A stretch of DNA of 64,000 bases from Styela clava (taxonomy: Eukaryota > Chordata > Ascidiacea > Stolidobranchia > Styelidae): contig NC_135259.1 of NCBI RefSeq assembly GCF_964204865.1, forward strand, positions 11,666,974-11,730,973. The letters run 5' to 3'. The translations under genes were made by a program, and so were the position numbers. Shown piece by piece: positions 37,808 through 50,550 of the stretch. Positions within the stretch are counted from its first letter, which is position 1. The number at the start of each line of letters is the position of its first letter. Under the pieces are notes generated by a model, which searched no databases, was not told the DNA's origin, and saw nothing but the letters and a program-made list of their open reading frames with translations.

Positions 37808-38243
37808 CAGGGGTCGGCAACCTTTGTTGCCCGTGGGCCAAAGTTAAGGGTTGCAAGTCATTGGCGTGTCGCACATATATTTAGAAAGTTGAAAACCGAA
37901 TGGATGATACTTTTTATATTAAAAATCAAGCAGTGATACATCTCTCGAATATAATATAGATTTATTTCCTCATTGCGTTGCATCTCAAAAAATTCCATTT
38001 AAATCTTCGGCGCCATTGAACCCTTTGCATTTAGCATCAACTTTTCTGCATTTTGTTGTCGTTTGTCTAACTATAATCGAATTATAGATTTATTAAACAA
38101 GTAAATGTGAATTATATACTTGTTAGGGTATAATGTCTACACATGTTTTACAATAAATTCTGTTGCTGTTTTGTTAATATAATTTAGTAAAACGTCGCGG
38201 GCCAGATTATATTACTCCGCGGGCCGTAGGTTGCCAAACCCTG
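37808..38243. mobile_element. 436-bp hAT-like non-autonomous element, unit 2
   Basis: Starts CAGGGGTCGGCAACC and ends GGTTGCCAAACCCTG, an imperfect 15-bp terminal inverted repeat. It is flanked by an exact 8-bp duplication TCTTAGAC. Too short to code for a transposase; no open frame of note. The GCGGGCC motifs near the end are typical of Charlie-like hAT ends. Confidence 0.9.
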
Positions 38244-38341
38244 TCTTAGACGATATCACAATGTTTTAGAAGGCCGTACTTCTAATCTTGTAATTTGTGA
38301 TAAATATACAGACCAGGTAGATACTACATAGCATATTTTGG

Positions 38342-38635
38342 ATGCATGAGGTTATTCCTATCCGCCACACGATAAGAGCATATATGGATTCACTCGATTG
38401 TAAAATTGTTATAAAGGACGGTCGATTCATCAAAGAATGTCTGGGCGAAAGCATCGAAGACAGTTTTGAATTCAATTCTCTTCCATTCTTTGGGATACTA
38501 TTGGTAGCCGTAATATTCAGTTTCTTCATATCCTGTAAGTTGTACTTTTCCTGTCAAAAATCAAAATACATTGGAATTGAAGAGTCTTTCGAGGATATGA
38601 CAAAGGTAATTATGAAAGAAGCCTATTCACCATGA
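38342..38635 (+). CDS. Hypothetical 97-residue single-pass membrane protein, unit 2
   Basis: Copy of the frame at 17030 with the same length and membrane segment. It has Phe where the others have Pro in the KDGRPIK stretch, and Met at the position that is Lys in unit 1 and Ile in unit 3. The 436-bp hAT-like element was inserted about 100 bases upstream after unit 1 separated, so any promoter or 5' UTR exon would be affected. Same doubts as for unit 1. Confidence 0.28.
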   Translation: MHEVIPIRHTIRAYMDSLDCKIVIKDGRFIKECLGESIEDSFEFNSLPFFGILLVAVIFSFFISCKLYFSCQKSKYIGIEESFEDMTKVIMKEAYSP

Positions 38636-39604
38636 TATATAATTTGGCAAATATATGCGATATTTAGTTTTTATTAGATCTGAATCCATCCAATTTAAAT
38701 TTGATCGAAGTAGGTGTCGAATTTAGAGTACCGACAAAAGCGGTGACCATGTCCATCTTCCATTGACGTATGCGAATAAAAAGATCATACTCCCTTCAAA
38801 TAAAATACCTTTGTTAAGATTTACAAATTTAAAACTGGTTGGAACAGGACTTATACTCAAGCATAATTCATAGTATACTTTACTCAAAAGTAGTTCCACC
38901 CAAAAACATGGCTATATTTTTATTTTGCAGGCCAAATTTTCAATATTTAGTTCAAACCTAATTTGACTTTTGTGAAAACGTTTTAAAATCGATTCAGGAT
39001 TCATTTTGTATCATTACATTGATTGACAAGCTATAACTTACAACGATATAACGTGGTTTTCAAATTCGATTTAAAACGTGCGATCTCGTGTCGTGCAGCT
39101 CATCGATGTAACAGTCAAAAGGCGGATCGATATTCGATATAAATTAAATCTTTACTGGTAACATATACACACATATTATACATATATATTAAGTTTGGTT
39201 TCACTTCCGGTTATTGTATATACATATCCGGGAGCACTTTAAATTGTATTTTCATAGGTTTTCATTCACACAACGACAACGCATTATGACTTTTTTTAGG
39301 CAGACGAGACCAGGGAAGTAACAAATATTCCGGATCAATGAATTGAATAACCCGAGAAGCTGTTAACTGTACATATATATATATATATGTGGTGTGTGTC
39401 AATTTTATATATATTATTTTTGATAGTGTGATAAACTGATTGCAGACATTTCGAATCTTTTTTGTTTACACATTACATACAGTTAAAAAATTATATTTTT
39501 TAAATTCAATATTATTAGTGGATTACTTTGCTAAAGAGTGGGATTTAAATGTTTTCTAATAGTGGTAAATTTTATGCATTTGTTTACGGCTGCTTTCATT
39601 ACTT

Positions 39605-39909
39605 CTATTTTCATTTACTTATTCTTTTCATTACTTCTATTGTTAATTATAAAACCCCCAACACGCTGCTTTCTCGATTTAATGAATTTTGAAAGTTCTG
39701 TTAAGTTGAAAACGATGACGTTCGTGAAAACTTCACATCTTTGTGCAATTTCTTTAGGATGTTGTTGTTCCTATTTCATTTACTTATTCTTTTTATCAAC
39801 TCGATTGTTAATTAGAAAACATTCAACATGCTGCTTTCTTGATTCAAGAATTTCAAAAGTTCTGTTAAGTTGAAAAAAAAGACGTTCATGATAACCTCAC
39901 ACCTTTGTG
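39605..39909. repeat. Tandem duplication of about 140 bases (period about 166), unit 2
   Basis: The segment from CTATTTTCATTTACTT (39605) to about 39745 recurs at 39771-39909 with about one change in seven bases. Unit 1 has a single copy (about 18395-18530). Unit 3 has the pair at 61778-62082, so the duplication or the loss separates unit 1 from units 2 and 3. Confidence 0.75.
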
Positions 39910-42900
39910 TGGAGCTGCGTGTAGAATGGCAGGTTTACGGCTTACACTTAAATATGTCATAACATCAGAGAGATGGCAAGATGACTTGCACACTTGGGAT
40001 CTGCACTACGCTGTATATGAGTTCTTGTTTGTGGTTTTATGAGAATATATTTCAAGCAATCAGAATATCTATTTGCGATCAATGTAGTGTTGATACCAAC
40101 ACGATAACGTGTTTCCGTGTCCAGCACTTTCTGCTTTCCGGGAAAATAAAATAACATAAATAATGTTTATTGGGGTTCAATACTTCCGGAAGAAATCTTA
40201 GTTTCGCGGAGTCAAATAAATAAGCACACGATTATGTGGGGTTATTTGTCAAGTAGTATATTGTAATATATTAATCGAATTGGACTGTTCCGAATACAGA
40301 TATAGATAATGAAATATACACTTACATTTTAACACAAATAAATATATAGAATATTCTAGTTATAATTGAAACGTATATAAATGCTGAAATTATATGATAG
40401 GTAACGTGAAATGCTCGGCGGGGGAAAACAGAGTAAGCCATTAAATGTAAATGAGCCATTAAGAATTCTCTTAAAGTGGTATTTCATTTATTTCATATTT
40501 GCAGGTGTCTCAATAATGCCGTGCCCCACTCGTCTCACACTTGTTCCAATTGTATGAATCAAAATTTCTATGAGTATCATAACCTATTTCTCAGTCCAGA
40601 ACTTGGCATGAACGCCATTGCATATGCTTACTTTTTAACCATTTGTCCCAGAATTCATATCTATCATAACCTAGAACTATGGGTCGGCCAAGTGCGCGCG
40701 TCGTGACATACTTGATACACAATATCACTCCACGCTCAAAATCCAAAAGAAAAATAATATTAAATTCTGTTATGAATAAGCCAATAAACACTAATCAAGC
40801 TTGATCGTCGTTCTGACAAGATAAATTGAGGGACTCTTTCAGTTCAAGTTCTTCGTTGATAAAAATCTCTCTTCTGCTATAAAACTGTTTCGGTACAATA
40901 GCCGAACGAAGTTTCTATTAGTACAAATAAAAGGTTGGTTAAGCAGTAGGTTATAAACGAAGAAATTTCCACATACTTCAAGACACTGGGTATCTAAAAG
41001 CATAGATTAAGGTGAAAATCTATTAAACGTACTGACAACGAAGGAGGTGGGTATGCGTAAAAGTTTCAGACATTCAAGAATTTGACTTGCGAAAAAATAT
41101 CGTGTCAACCCTTAAAATTTCAAAAATAAACTCTTAAGTCTGATATCACAAAACTTTTGACTCTAGACTTTCAATAAGTTTTCCTCTGATCTCAACGCTT
41201 AAATTCAAATCCGGGACATTCGACAATACGACTCCATCTCCTGTTGCAATGCAAATCAAAAACCCCAGATTCACATTTCGCTATAACGTTTAGTGAAATG
41301 AATTAGGTTTGCACTTCCTCACCGAATGAAAGTTATTACGACCCCCGGGTGTCCAAATAACAAACGACAAGCTTACCTCCAGAAATGTAGTTCCTTTTGC
41401 TTTCCACAGCACGAAATTGCCAAGATTGGAACGCACAATATGGAATTGAGTGCAGTCATCCATCCCAATGCGTTCGCCCAAACGGGATACACATAGTTTT
41501 GGTCGTATTTAAGAGGTTCGTATAATGCTAATGAATTGATCATCAATACCTGAAGAGAAATTACTTAGCCTAATTTAACTGAACATTGATTAACATAGAT
41601 CCGCCTGTGCAACTGTGAGGAACATATATCGGATAAAGCATAGGAAGTCCATGGAAAGTTCAACCATGTTTTTCGGTGCCTTTACTTTGAAACTTTACCA
41701 TTCAAGATTTCTGTTGCTTATTTTAATAGAGTTTTTGCATTTTTACTATCTGACAAGCGATTTTAAAATCCCAATGTACTCAATAATATAATTAACAAGC
41801 TGTCACTAAAAAAAGTTGAATTATTTACTCGATTTCTTATTTTAACCAACTCAAACCTAAATATGGATTTAATATTGGTAGAATTGGTATACTTGGTGTA
41901 TATATTATTATATTTATATATAAAATAGGAAAACACAAGAACTCAAATAAATAGGAAAGTTAATAAGAGCTATAAGAAGACATTCATCGTGCGATATGCA
42001 ATTGCATTTTTTCTTTCTTATCAGTTGGATATATCTTACCAAGCTTGCAAATGGTCCGATGTACTTCCATGTAATTTTCATCCACAATCGGGGCACATTA
42101 AATCCGATCATACGTTTTATATTATCAAGCATTTTGTCTCCTCCATATAGCCAACCAATAGATATCATCTCAATGAACGCCATGAAATACAAGCACCATC
42201 CACTGACCGAGTATGAGTTGAAAATGTTCAATACGTATTTTCCACCCTGAATACATGGAATATATAAATATATTCACAAATGAACATGACTACAGAATAC
42301 AACGAAATATTAATTGTTAATTTAATTAAACAATATTTAATTAAGTTTGTTCTATAATCACAAAATATCAGAAATATTTTAAATAGCTTGATAAACGCAA
42401 TTTTCTATAACATTCGATATGAAATTAGAATATCACCCGTGTAGTCATGGGAAGTCCGACAAGATTACGGCTACGATTGCGATCATTATCTCATTTGAAT
42501 ATTTCTTTCGGAACAATTGTGGAAAAATGTCTTTCACACATGACATGAATGTTTCTTGAAAGACGAACTATAAAGAAATAAAAACGCTTTAAAGTGAAAC
42601 AGGAGACCAATGTCGGGCGTCATAAAAATGTATCCCTCTTAATAAAAAAAATGTTTGGTGAAAAATCGTGAGGAAACACAAATCAAACTAACAGCCTTAC
42701 AGCGTTATCTTTCATTGAGGAAGTTGAAAATTGAAATTCAATTCATTCATCACTGACGGAGAAAAGAGATTTTCCCGCAGTAATTTATCAAAACAATCTA
42801 ATTCGTGTCCCATTATCGATAGGTATTCAATCTTAGCGATAAGCGTGTGAATTCGACGCATCTAATCAGCAAACATTATCAAATAAAACAGAATTGTTCA

Positions 42901-45900
42901 GGGTTTGATGAAATAGTCCTTTGTAAAATTTCCTTGTATCAAACTTTTTCCCCGACAGTGCTTACTTGATTGCCAAAGTCAAATGTTAAATAGCATGTAG
43001 CCAACTGAGAAATTCGAATCGACAATGTAATTAGAATTGACTCTTAAGACGCCAGTGTTTGCCCGCAAACTCTTCGTTATACTTGTTAATCACTAGAGAG
43101 ATCTTCAAAGATCGTCCGTAACTTTATTCAGTACTTTACTTATAAGAGAGTAAGAATTCCTAAAAAAGCATTAGAAATTTAATCCTTTCTAGATGAGAAA
43201 TACGATATATTGTATCAAAACAATACTATACATCATAAAGCAGTAAATTACGAATAGACACTAACCAAACTATCGTATCCCAAGAATATCAATGTGAGAA
43301 AAAATAATACAATCCAAAACTGAGGCAGTGGAAGCAAGGAGAGCGCTGTGGGATATGCAACAAATACTAGTCCTGGTCCAGATTCAGCAACTTCAGCGAC
43401 GGTCGTGTTCTGCTTAAAAAATACCAAAAAATAGTCTAGCATCGGAGGATATATTTCATATTATTCATTAAGTACCTTTAGGAGTGATGATAAGATGAAG
43501 ATGCTAGCTGCATTAATATTGAATGACCCAATGGGAAAAATTTGATTCGTGGAAACAATCAAAGCATAATCCAGGTAAATATGCAACAAACCACATTCAA
43601 TGAAGAGGCAAATAATATTATATAGTCAATCTCACTTTGTCTTTAAATTTGAAATTTTAGGAACTTATTCTCTTTTGAATCAAACTCGTTAACATTAGGT
43701 TTCCTGTCAAACCTATATTGCTCCATAACAATATAAGAACGGGAAATAGTATTACATATGACAAAATCAACTCAACGGTCATATTTACTAATATATGTCA
43801 CTACCCAAGTTACAATATCATGACACGATTCAAAAAAGTTTATTACTAATATCAAAAAGCAGTACTGACCTTCGTGTGAGCCAAAAATCCTAGTACTGAA
43901 AAAATGGCAAATCCTGATATAAAACTTGCCCCCGCATTTGCTACTGTCAATATTATGGAGTCTCTGTAAAAATGAATTTTCCTTGTGAATTAGTAAATAA
44001 ATGTAACCAAATTATCTTAATATAATCAACAATGACATTTTAATTTTTAAAGGTTATAACAACATTTCACCATAATTCTAAAATTAGCATTCAGTCCATA
44101 AACGCCATTGTATTACGAATTCAAACCTGAAAAAGTTATGATTATATTTATTGTAAGCGCTGAGAGCTGTAAGTCCTCCAGTACACGTTCCGAGAGAATA
44201 TAGAACTTGAGAAGTTGCATCCATCCAGAGCTGAAACAAATTTTGATAAGTAAATAAAACGAATAATATTTTTTAATATTCAATTCCTCACTCTTTAGTA
44301 GAAAAGATCAATCAGTTTTTAAAAAAAAAAAAAACACCTACAGGCATTTAATAGTAACCTTTTAATAAGTGATGCAATACTACAACTAGACATAAGCAAA
44401 ATTCATGCCGACAGTATTCCCAAGGAGCCCCTATCTTGTATGATATACTTTTAAATGTATTTAAATGGAGATCGCAAAGCTGCAAAAATTGTCGTACACT
44501 GATGTCAATTCCACAAAAAAAAAATTTTCATTATTTGCATTGTCAAAAGTTCTCAAATGAGCGTTCTACCTCCATCTTTGTCAGGCTGGTGATATCTGGC
44601 TTGAGATAAACTTTTATTCCGTCCAGCGCTCCTTCCAAAGTTACACCACGAATACACACTATGATAATCATAACCAGCGGTAGGGTGGCTGTGACATAGA
44701 CAATCTGAAAATGGAAATATGAAATATTTAAAAGTGTTGATAAATATATTATATTGGCGGGAAAACTGAAGCTTTGTACAAATATAGTCAGAATTCTAAC
44801 GTAATTCCACGTATAACATTATTTATGTAAAGCGATCGCGACATAAAACTCGAATAAAAAAACAACTAGGTTGCCTCTATCGAAGTATATGTACATATGA
44901 GAAAGAATCACACTCTGTCCCGCTCTCAGTTTGTAATTAGAAATCCAAAATAGCAAGCTTGAGAATGTGGAATGCCAGCATATCAATTAAATGAAGATAA
45001 ACCTTCCGATCAATGGCGCTTCTCTACTCCATCTTCGTTGCAAATTCTTCTTGATTGTCATATACTGAAAATCACTCATCTATGTTTTAGAGGAGAGTGA
45101 GTAGGTGGTGAAATACTTAGTTTAAACCCCACCAACTCTCAATGTACTGAAGCTATTTGAATGATGTTTTATACAACTAGGATGAAACGCAATTTTTTAC
45201 TTTTTTCAATCATGGGTTCCGAATATTAAACGAAGCCTATATGTATGTTTACTGCATTGTAAATTTAATTTGAATATGCGATTGCAAAAATCTGAGTTAA
45301 GGATATTCATACAACCATTCATAATGTATTTTGTGGTGTGCTGATTACAAGCTCGAAACCGGAATCGATTTATAATACTCAACTCTGAGTAGACTATGAA
45401 GAACTACCTTGCTCGTCCATCCTATCCCTTTCCAAATTGCAAAATATGTTATAATCCAAATGACAGTGAAGCAAATAAGTAATTCAGGTTTAATTCCTCC
45501 GAGTTCATTGATGTCAGACGTTGTTTCAAGAATATGGTTTCTGAGTAAATTCAAAACAAAATTTAAGTTGTACTTGTAAAATTTTTCAAGTAATAAAATT
45601 CCATAATCACTTGCTATAAAAATATTGCTAGTAAATCAACCATTTGATTATCCGAATAATATCAGAGTAACTGGTAATATTTATTCAAATAGTAATTTAA
45701 AAACTACTTACTTCCAAAATTCTTCAACTGACGAAACGTATGTGAAGTTACGGTACAAAATTTGAGAGCTTGTGTTGGATGAAAGATGATCAGTCGAATT
45801 CTTTTTAAGTGTAAGAATAAAGATTAATATAAAATAGTTTTGTCTCTGTTCTCACAATGTAACGTCAGGAATCTGTTCTAACTCTTCCGGAATGACGCGG

Positions 45901-48900
45901 ACTTGAGTTTTAATCAGTAAAGACAAATTTGCTCAAAAATAATGTTCCTACATCATCCTTGTTGTGAATCAGATGGCACCGTTTCTACGTTTGTACGTAA
46001 GTTTGCTTTACGAATGAACAAAATTAATCCCCAACGAAAAGATGTGTGAAAGAGTCGCATGCTATCGCCAACTCGCTAAGACCTATGTTGAGATTTACTG
46101 ATGCTACGTAAGTCCCATATATTTGATTAGGTTTCCGTACCCTGCACTAATAATTTTCAGCTTCGCGGATTTCTGCCGAATAAGGGTTCCAATTAGTGAC
46201 TCAGGTAACTATGATCCCAAACTGACTCGCTTGATTTGTCATGTTGAGATTGTGAAAATGTTTAGAACGGTTACGTGAACGACAAATATAAAAGTACAAA
46301 GTAGTTCAGTTAGATTTGACTCACCTTGGAAAAGTCGGCTGCAATTTGTGACAAGGGCAGACATTTGACAGAGTTCCATTGGTTATTACATGTTGTCCAT
46401 GGCATAAAAGCAGAAAAACTAGCGACGAGCCATCTTAGTGACCATGCCAAAAGCATTGGATAATATACATTGCAGTAGAATATAAGAAACACCACAGCAT
46501 ATCCAATTCCTAGAAAAAAATTTTAAAATATATTCAGCTTTCATAACAGGAAATGTGAGGTCTGCATGATGGAATCCATTTCAAACTTCATCGCCACAAC
46601 AAACCGAGACCAAGATTAATTCAACAAATAATAATAATAATTCCACGTATAAATACCATGTCCGCGTTAAAAATTGCTCCACAAAACGAAATTTTCATCG
46701 AACACGAAGTAGCTCAACAGATCGTTTTCATAAATTTTTATTGTGTTTGCTGTTGAGGAAAAACTGAAGAACCAAATTCCCAGTAGTTAAAATTGTGACT
46801 CCTGGCGTTTACAGCTCACATGAAGTGGTAATCGTTTGCAAATTTTTAAAAGTCAACCATGCAGAAATCTACTGTTAATTAGTGTGGCCCGTTGATAAAC
46901 GCACTTATAGCGTTCTGTGTCTTTTTTTTTTTTTTTTGAACAATATGCTAATTTTATTGGGCGTTGCATTTGACAAACGCCGCAGTGGGTTTAAATACAC
47001 ATCAATATTTTAAAATAATATCGTTGCATTATTAAAAATGACAGTAAACTTAGCAAACCGAGGTTGAATTGCTTGATCTCCGTGTTGACCTATTGTCTGT
47101 CGTAACATATTTTCAAGTGGAGTAACGCATACTAGGATTTTTTTTCCTCAAATCACATAGACTTTATGAGAGTTTTTTTGTTACTTTATTTTTATAGTCT
47201 TTTTGTTACATCGTCGTTATATAGACTATCAGCTTATAGATATTTTGTACAAAACCTTCGCGACTAGGGAAAAAAATGTGAGATGTAAGAGAAAAAAATT
47301 CACGTTTCATAGGATTTGGGTTTGGGTCAGGAATGATTTGAAAATTAGAATTTCCAGCGCAATCTGCGTTCCTAGCTCTCATCCTAACTGATAATTACAT
47401 TTTTTTTATTTCAAGCTGCGGCGGTTTTTATTTTTTGTTAGGGGCTTTGTACAAAAGATCCCAGATTATTATATATATGTGCTGTGATAATCATATTCCA
47501 TTGCCTATTCAAAGTGCAGATCAGCGGTTCCCAAAGTGGGCGAAAACGTCCCCTTGTGGGTGTTTACGGTAACTTGGGAGAGGCTGACGGCGATTTGAGA
47601 AATTGGGGGGCTCTTTCTGTCGAACTGGGCGATTGGAGGGCGCTGACATCAATACGGGATGCTCGCAAGAAGTGTGATAATTTATGTCATTCAGTCCTAT
47701 GTTTCGGTTTAAACTAGTTTGCTTGTGATTTTGGTGTTGGAAATTTCTCGCTTAAGCAGCGTATTTAACTGATTTATATTAAAAACAGTATTATACAGCG
47801 TGATCCCAAAAAAACGGAACCATCAGTTTCTTGATTACTTCTGCGAAATGGAGTGAATTATTTAATTTTGTCTAGACTTGAACTTCTGTTTGCGTATGTT
47901 TGTACCCAAAAGTGTCGGAGAATCTAGGACAAAAATCTAGGTTTTGCACAAAATTTATGTTGATGTTCCAAATGCTCTTCTCGACATTAAGAAAAAATTG
48001 CATTCTTTTTGCAATATTGTCAATCACTCTTCTTTGGTTTATTCTCTATTTTATTTCTGCAATTGCAGCCTTGAGTTCACCAATCGTTTAAGGATTGCCC
48101 TTCGAACACCCTACATATCAGAATCTGAGAGGTTCCATTCCGTTAATTAAGGTGCCCACTGGATGCCATTGCTGACTTTTCTTTCAGGGAAGCAAGCGTC
48201 TTATTTGATGTATGAGGGGTCATGCTGGAACCATTGCTGGTCATCTCTATCAATCCCTCAAATCATGTCAAGATTTTTCTCGACACAACCACGTAATGTT
48301 CTGTATTCACCGTTTGAATTCTTTAATTTCCATGTCCTAACAGCGAAAGGTGCGCTTCGGCCGAAAACTAAGTGCGTGGTTGAAAATTTTGCGAAACTTC
48401 CAAGTATAATCATACGCAAACAAAAGTTCAAGCGCAAATAATATTAAGTAATTTTATTGGAGATGGTTATAAATTTTTGGTTTCAGTTTTCTAGATAATC
48501 CTGAATTTCCAGAAGCAAAAATGCACCACTACCTCTGAGTTTATACTTTCAAACCCATGTTCATAAGGATTTGTTCAAAGAGAATTGTTTTAAAACAATT
48601 GTTTTAAATCAATTTTTTTTTTGCCTGTTTTGTTCAAAATGGCTGTAGTATTTGATTTTTTTGTATTAAATAGGTTGAAGAAAAATGGATGTAAAAACTT
48701 GCCTAGCGCTTCTTATTTGCAATAAATCTTTCAAAATGCCACAAATATCGATAAAGGCTCATGCACACCTTCTCAAGCTGTAGTTCAGTGGTTGGCGCAG
48801 TAAGACGCAACCGATAAGCCATTACGTGAACGACCCTGCTGCAATGAATCCACGTTGCGAAAATTGAAATGCGATCGAATAAATTAGTTTGTATAACCTT

Positions 48901-49079
48901 GAAAAACTCACTTTAACCTTAAAAAACAAAGTATGTTGAGCATAAATTAACCGTAACAATGACTTCATTTTATGAGAAAAACGTCAATACATGACCTCGA
49001 AATCCATATTATGGCGTCATAACAGATTAGTTGTGGCGACTTTGCATCAGAGCACTTTTACAATTACCATAGGCTAGGT

Positions 49080-49927
49080 CAAAGCGTATATATAATATAA
49101 GCGAGGCAACGCTCAGACAATGGACGCCATCTTGTGCCTATTGTTCTCGGCAATTTAACACGGCGCCTTATGAAAAGTTCCAACACAATTATTGGAACAT
49201 ACCTATTATTTTCACTAATATTTGAGGTAGAAAAATTTTGAAGTTCGCGTTTTGAAGTAGAATCTTAGCCGTACATGCTTATATCGTTTCATGTTGGCCA
49301 AATTACATTTATAGTACATTAAATTGTCTTTGAAGACAAGTATACCGGTTCCGAGTTGCTTCCGAAGTAAATTGGCCATTCTGATCGTCATAATTAACCA
49401 TTTGACAATGGCGTTCCTTATGACGTCACAGATGAAAAGTTGTATTTATTCGTCGAAATTACCGGCCGAACCAACTTTGCCTCAATGGCCGTTTCTATTT
49501 TCTGGTTAACATTTTTCGTCTGCCAAGCTCCATAATGCCCTACTGCTCAGCTCCAAGTTGCGCTAGAAGAACAAATGACATTGTAGGATTGTTGCGGAGA
49601 CATTTTACAGCCTCAAATTGGCGTATCACTATAAAATCTTTGAAAAAATGACCAAAAATGGTTCTACGTTGTGTTTGTGGTCAAATTTAACGCATTAGAT
49701 AGTTTTTATTCCTGATTGCGTTATATATTTAGATAGCATATATCTTAAAGTTCAAAATCCACCCTTCGGTTTCATTCTAGCCGTTATAACAGCGGACTTA
49801 TTCGATTCGGTACAACAACACGACAAAATTTTTCCATAAGACCCCATTGTTTCGCGTTTCCCAAATATGGCACAAGATGGCGTCCATGAACTTGTTTAAC
49901 ATTAGGCAAGTTGGTTGCCGGCCGTTG
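49080..49927. mobile_element. 848-bp non-autonomous element with 8-bp target duplication, unit 2 only
   Basis: Flanked by exact GGCTAGGT (49072-49079 and 49928-49935). Unit 1 has GGCTAGGT once at the same place. Ends begin CAAAGCG and, on the complement, CAACGGC; inside them TGGACGCCATCTTGTGCC (from 49121) and its exact complement (from 49868) form an 18-bp subterminal inverted repeat. The 8-bp duplication points to the hAT superfamily. It has no coding capacity that I recognise. Confidence 0.88.
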
Positions 49928-50367
49928 GGCTAGGTTAGGGTGTCTCATCTTTCATATCAGTAGATTACCGCCGATATAAGCATATTCTTCATTATCGCAA
50001 CCCACTCGTTTTTCACTTGATCGAATTGCTTTTGTAGTAGGCTCGTGAGCTAATTTTCATGATTTTTCTTACTCAAAACAAATGTACGCAATAGTGGTAA
50101 AACTCAAAATAAAAAATTTCACTTACATTTTTGAAATTATAATTCCGGCTGCGTGTGCAGCTGCCAGAATGCAACGTTTTGGCGTAGTTTCGCGGCGATG
50201 CAAGGGGTATCTCAATAAAAAATACAGAAAATTTTTGATTCAAAACAAGCCCATGTTTTGTAACACGATGTTTTTTTTTTAGAATTGATAAAAAACAAAA
50301 CCCTGATGTTCAGTCTTTTAGTGTTCCATCTTTTTGGCAACAGAATCAAATTGAAATATCCTCACGT

Positions 50368-50550
50368 GTGAGACCCGTCAAAAGTTTTTTAATTGCTCTT
50401 GCCAGCTCATTCATGGTAGAGCGTGTATTTAGTGTAGTGACCGCACTTTTACGTATCAAGAGAGATTCTGTCGACAGTGTCAGACGAGACTCAAGACTGT
50501 TTTTAACTGAAATGAAGCCAGATATTATCAAGCTGGTTGTATTTCACTAG
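50368..50550 (+). pseudogene. hAT transposase C-terminal dimerisation domain remnant, unit 2
   Basis: Identical at protein level to the remnant at 28166-28348 (VERVFSVV, then [15 protein letters not shown]). It belongs to the same ancient insertion. Confidence 0.75.
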
